From NCBI RefSeq assembly GCF_024721265.1, contig NZ_JAMXOC010000007.1, positions 55,696 through 119,695 of the forward strand: a stretch of DNA of 64,000 nt, in the 5' to 3' direction. This DNA is from Ohessyouella blattaphilus (GTDB lineage Bacteria > Bacillota > Clostridia > Lachnospirales > Lachnospiraceae). A program made the translations under genes and the position numbers. The notes under the pieces were generated by a model that saw nothing but the letters and a program-made list of their open reading frames with translations, made no database searches and was not told the origin of the DNA. Positions 63,946 through 64,000 of the stretch are shown one piece after another. Position 1 is the stretch's first letter. Each line of letters opens with the position of its first letter.

Positions 63946-64000
63946 ATCGAGTAGGAGGCGGTGACTAACCGCCGTCCTCTCACAGCACCGTACGTACCGT
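63946..64000 (-). mobile_element. 3' end of a group II intron (partial, continues past the window)
   Basis: On the minus strand the edge reads GTACGGTGCTGTGAGAGG (the 3' strand of domain V), then a domain VI hairpin GGCGGT-TAGTC-ACCGCC, and CTCCTACTCGAT, the usual intron end. The reverse transcriptase gene would lie beyond position 64000. Assigned from remembered intron consensus; only about 55 nt are visible. Confidence 0.65.

Overview
The window looks like chromosome from a strictly anaerobic, moderately low-GC Firmicute, most likely a Lachnospiraceae or related Clostridia. The evidence is gene content: CodY, GroES behind a perfect CIRCE, RNase J, IreB/RuvX/DUF1292, a DUF5688 protein, ThiT behind a TPP riboswitch, class II GalT, and oxygen-defence proteins typical of anaerobes (superoxide reductase, rubredoxin, flavin reductase-rubredoxin fusion). 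The assignment is inference; no rRNA gene is present. Most genes lie on the minus strand.

Layout. 5-3464: MacAB-like ABC exporter operon with a palindromic operator at its start site. 3611-6098: two CwlO-like coiled-coil NlpC/P60 hydrolases, the second with a WalR-type box. 6301-12326: gltBD. 12454-14616: CPBP protease, then riboswitch-thiT-ybaK. 14679-19279: argS, the flavin reductase-rubredoxin fusion, and a GntR-ABC operon with a palindromic operator. 19336-20516: azlCD and tRNA-Arg(CCG). 20572-20869: a tandem structured repeat. 20875-27900: DUF5688, efp, and a galK-galT-galM-amidase-aroK-yqeG run. 28012-37385: guaB, groES-groEL, codY, topA, dprA and comM. 37497-43843: U32/trmR tRNA-modification pair, rnj, fur, DUF1292, ruvX, ireB, mtaB. 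43932-49821: HPr-like gene, then the add-mntP-prmA-rsmE-cysteine desulfurase-thiI run. 50009-50549: superoxide reductase and rubredoxin. 50582-57391: dus, a DtxR-type regulator with a YdcF protein, a GGDEF protein and a divergent hybrid kinase. 57442-62406: a glycerate/gluconate module (kinase, GntP, CdaR) with a transglutaminase-like gene. 62456-63847: a lipoprotein. The right edge enters the 3' end of what appears to be a group II intron.

Themes. Housekeeping genes are packed tightly, with ATGA-type overlaps, terminators that share codons with gene ends, and promoters whose -35 box sits on the stop codon of the preceding gene. No phage, CRISPR or defence island is visible. The most unusual signals are a three-way-junction-like repeat family with compensatory changes between copies (two tandem full copies plus a short one, all just after stop codons) and a shared 7-6-7 palindrome suggesting that the GntR regulator also controls the distant MacAB-like operon.
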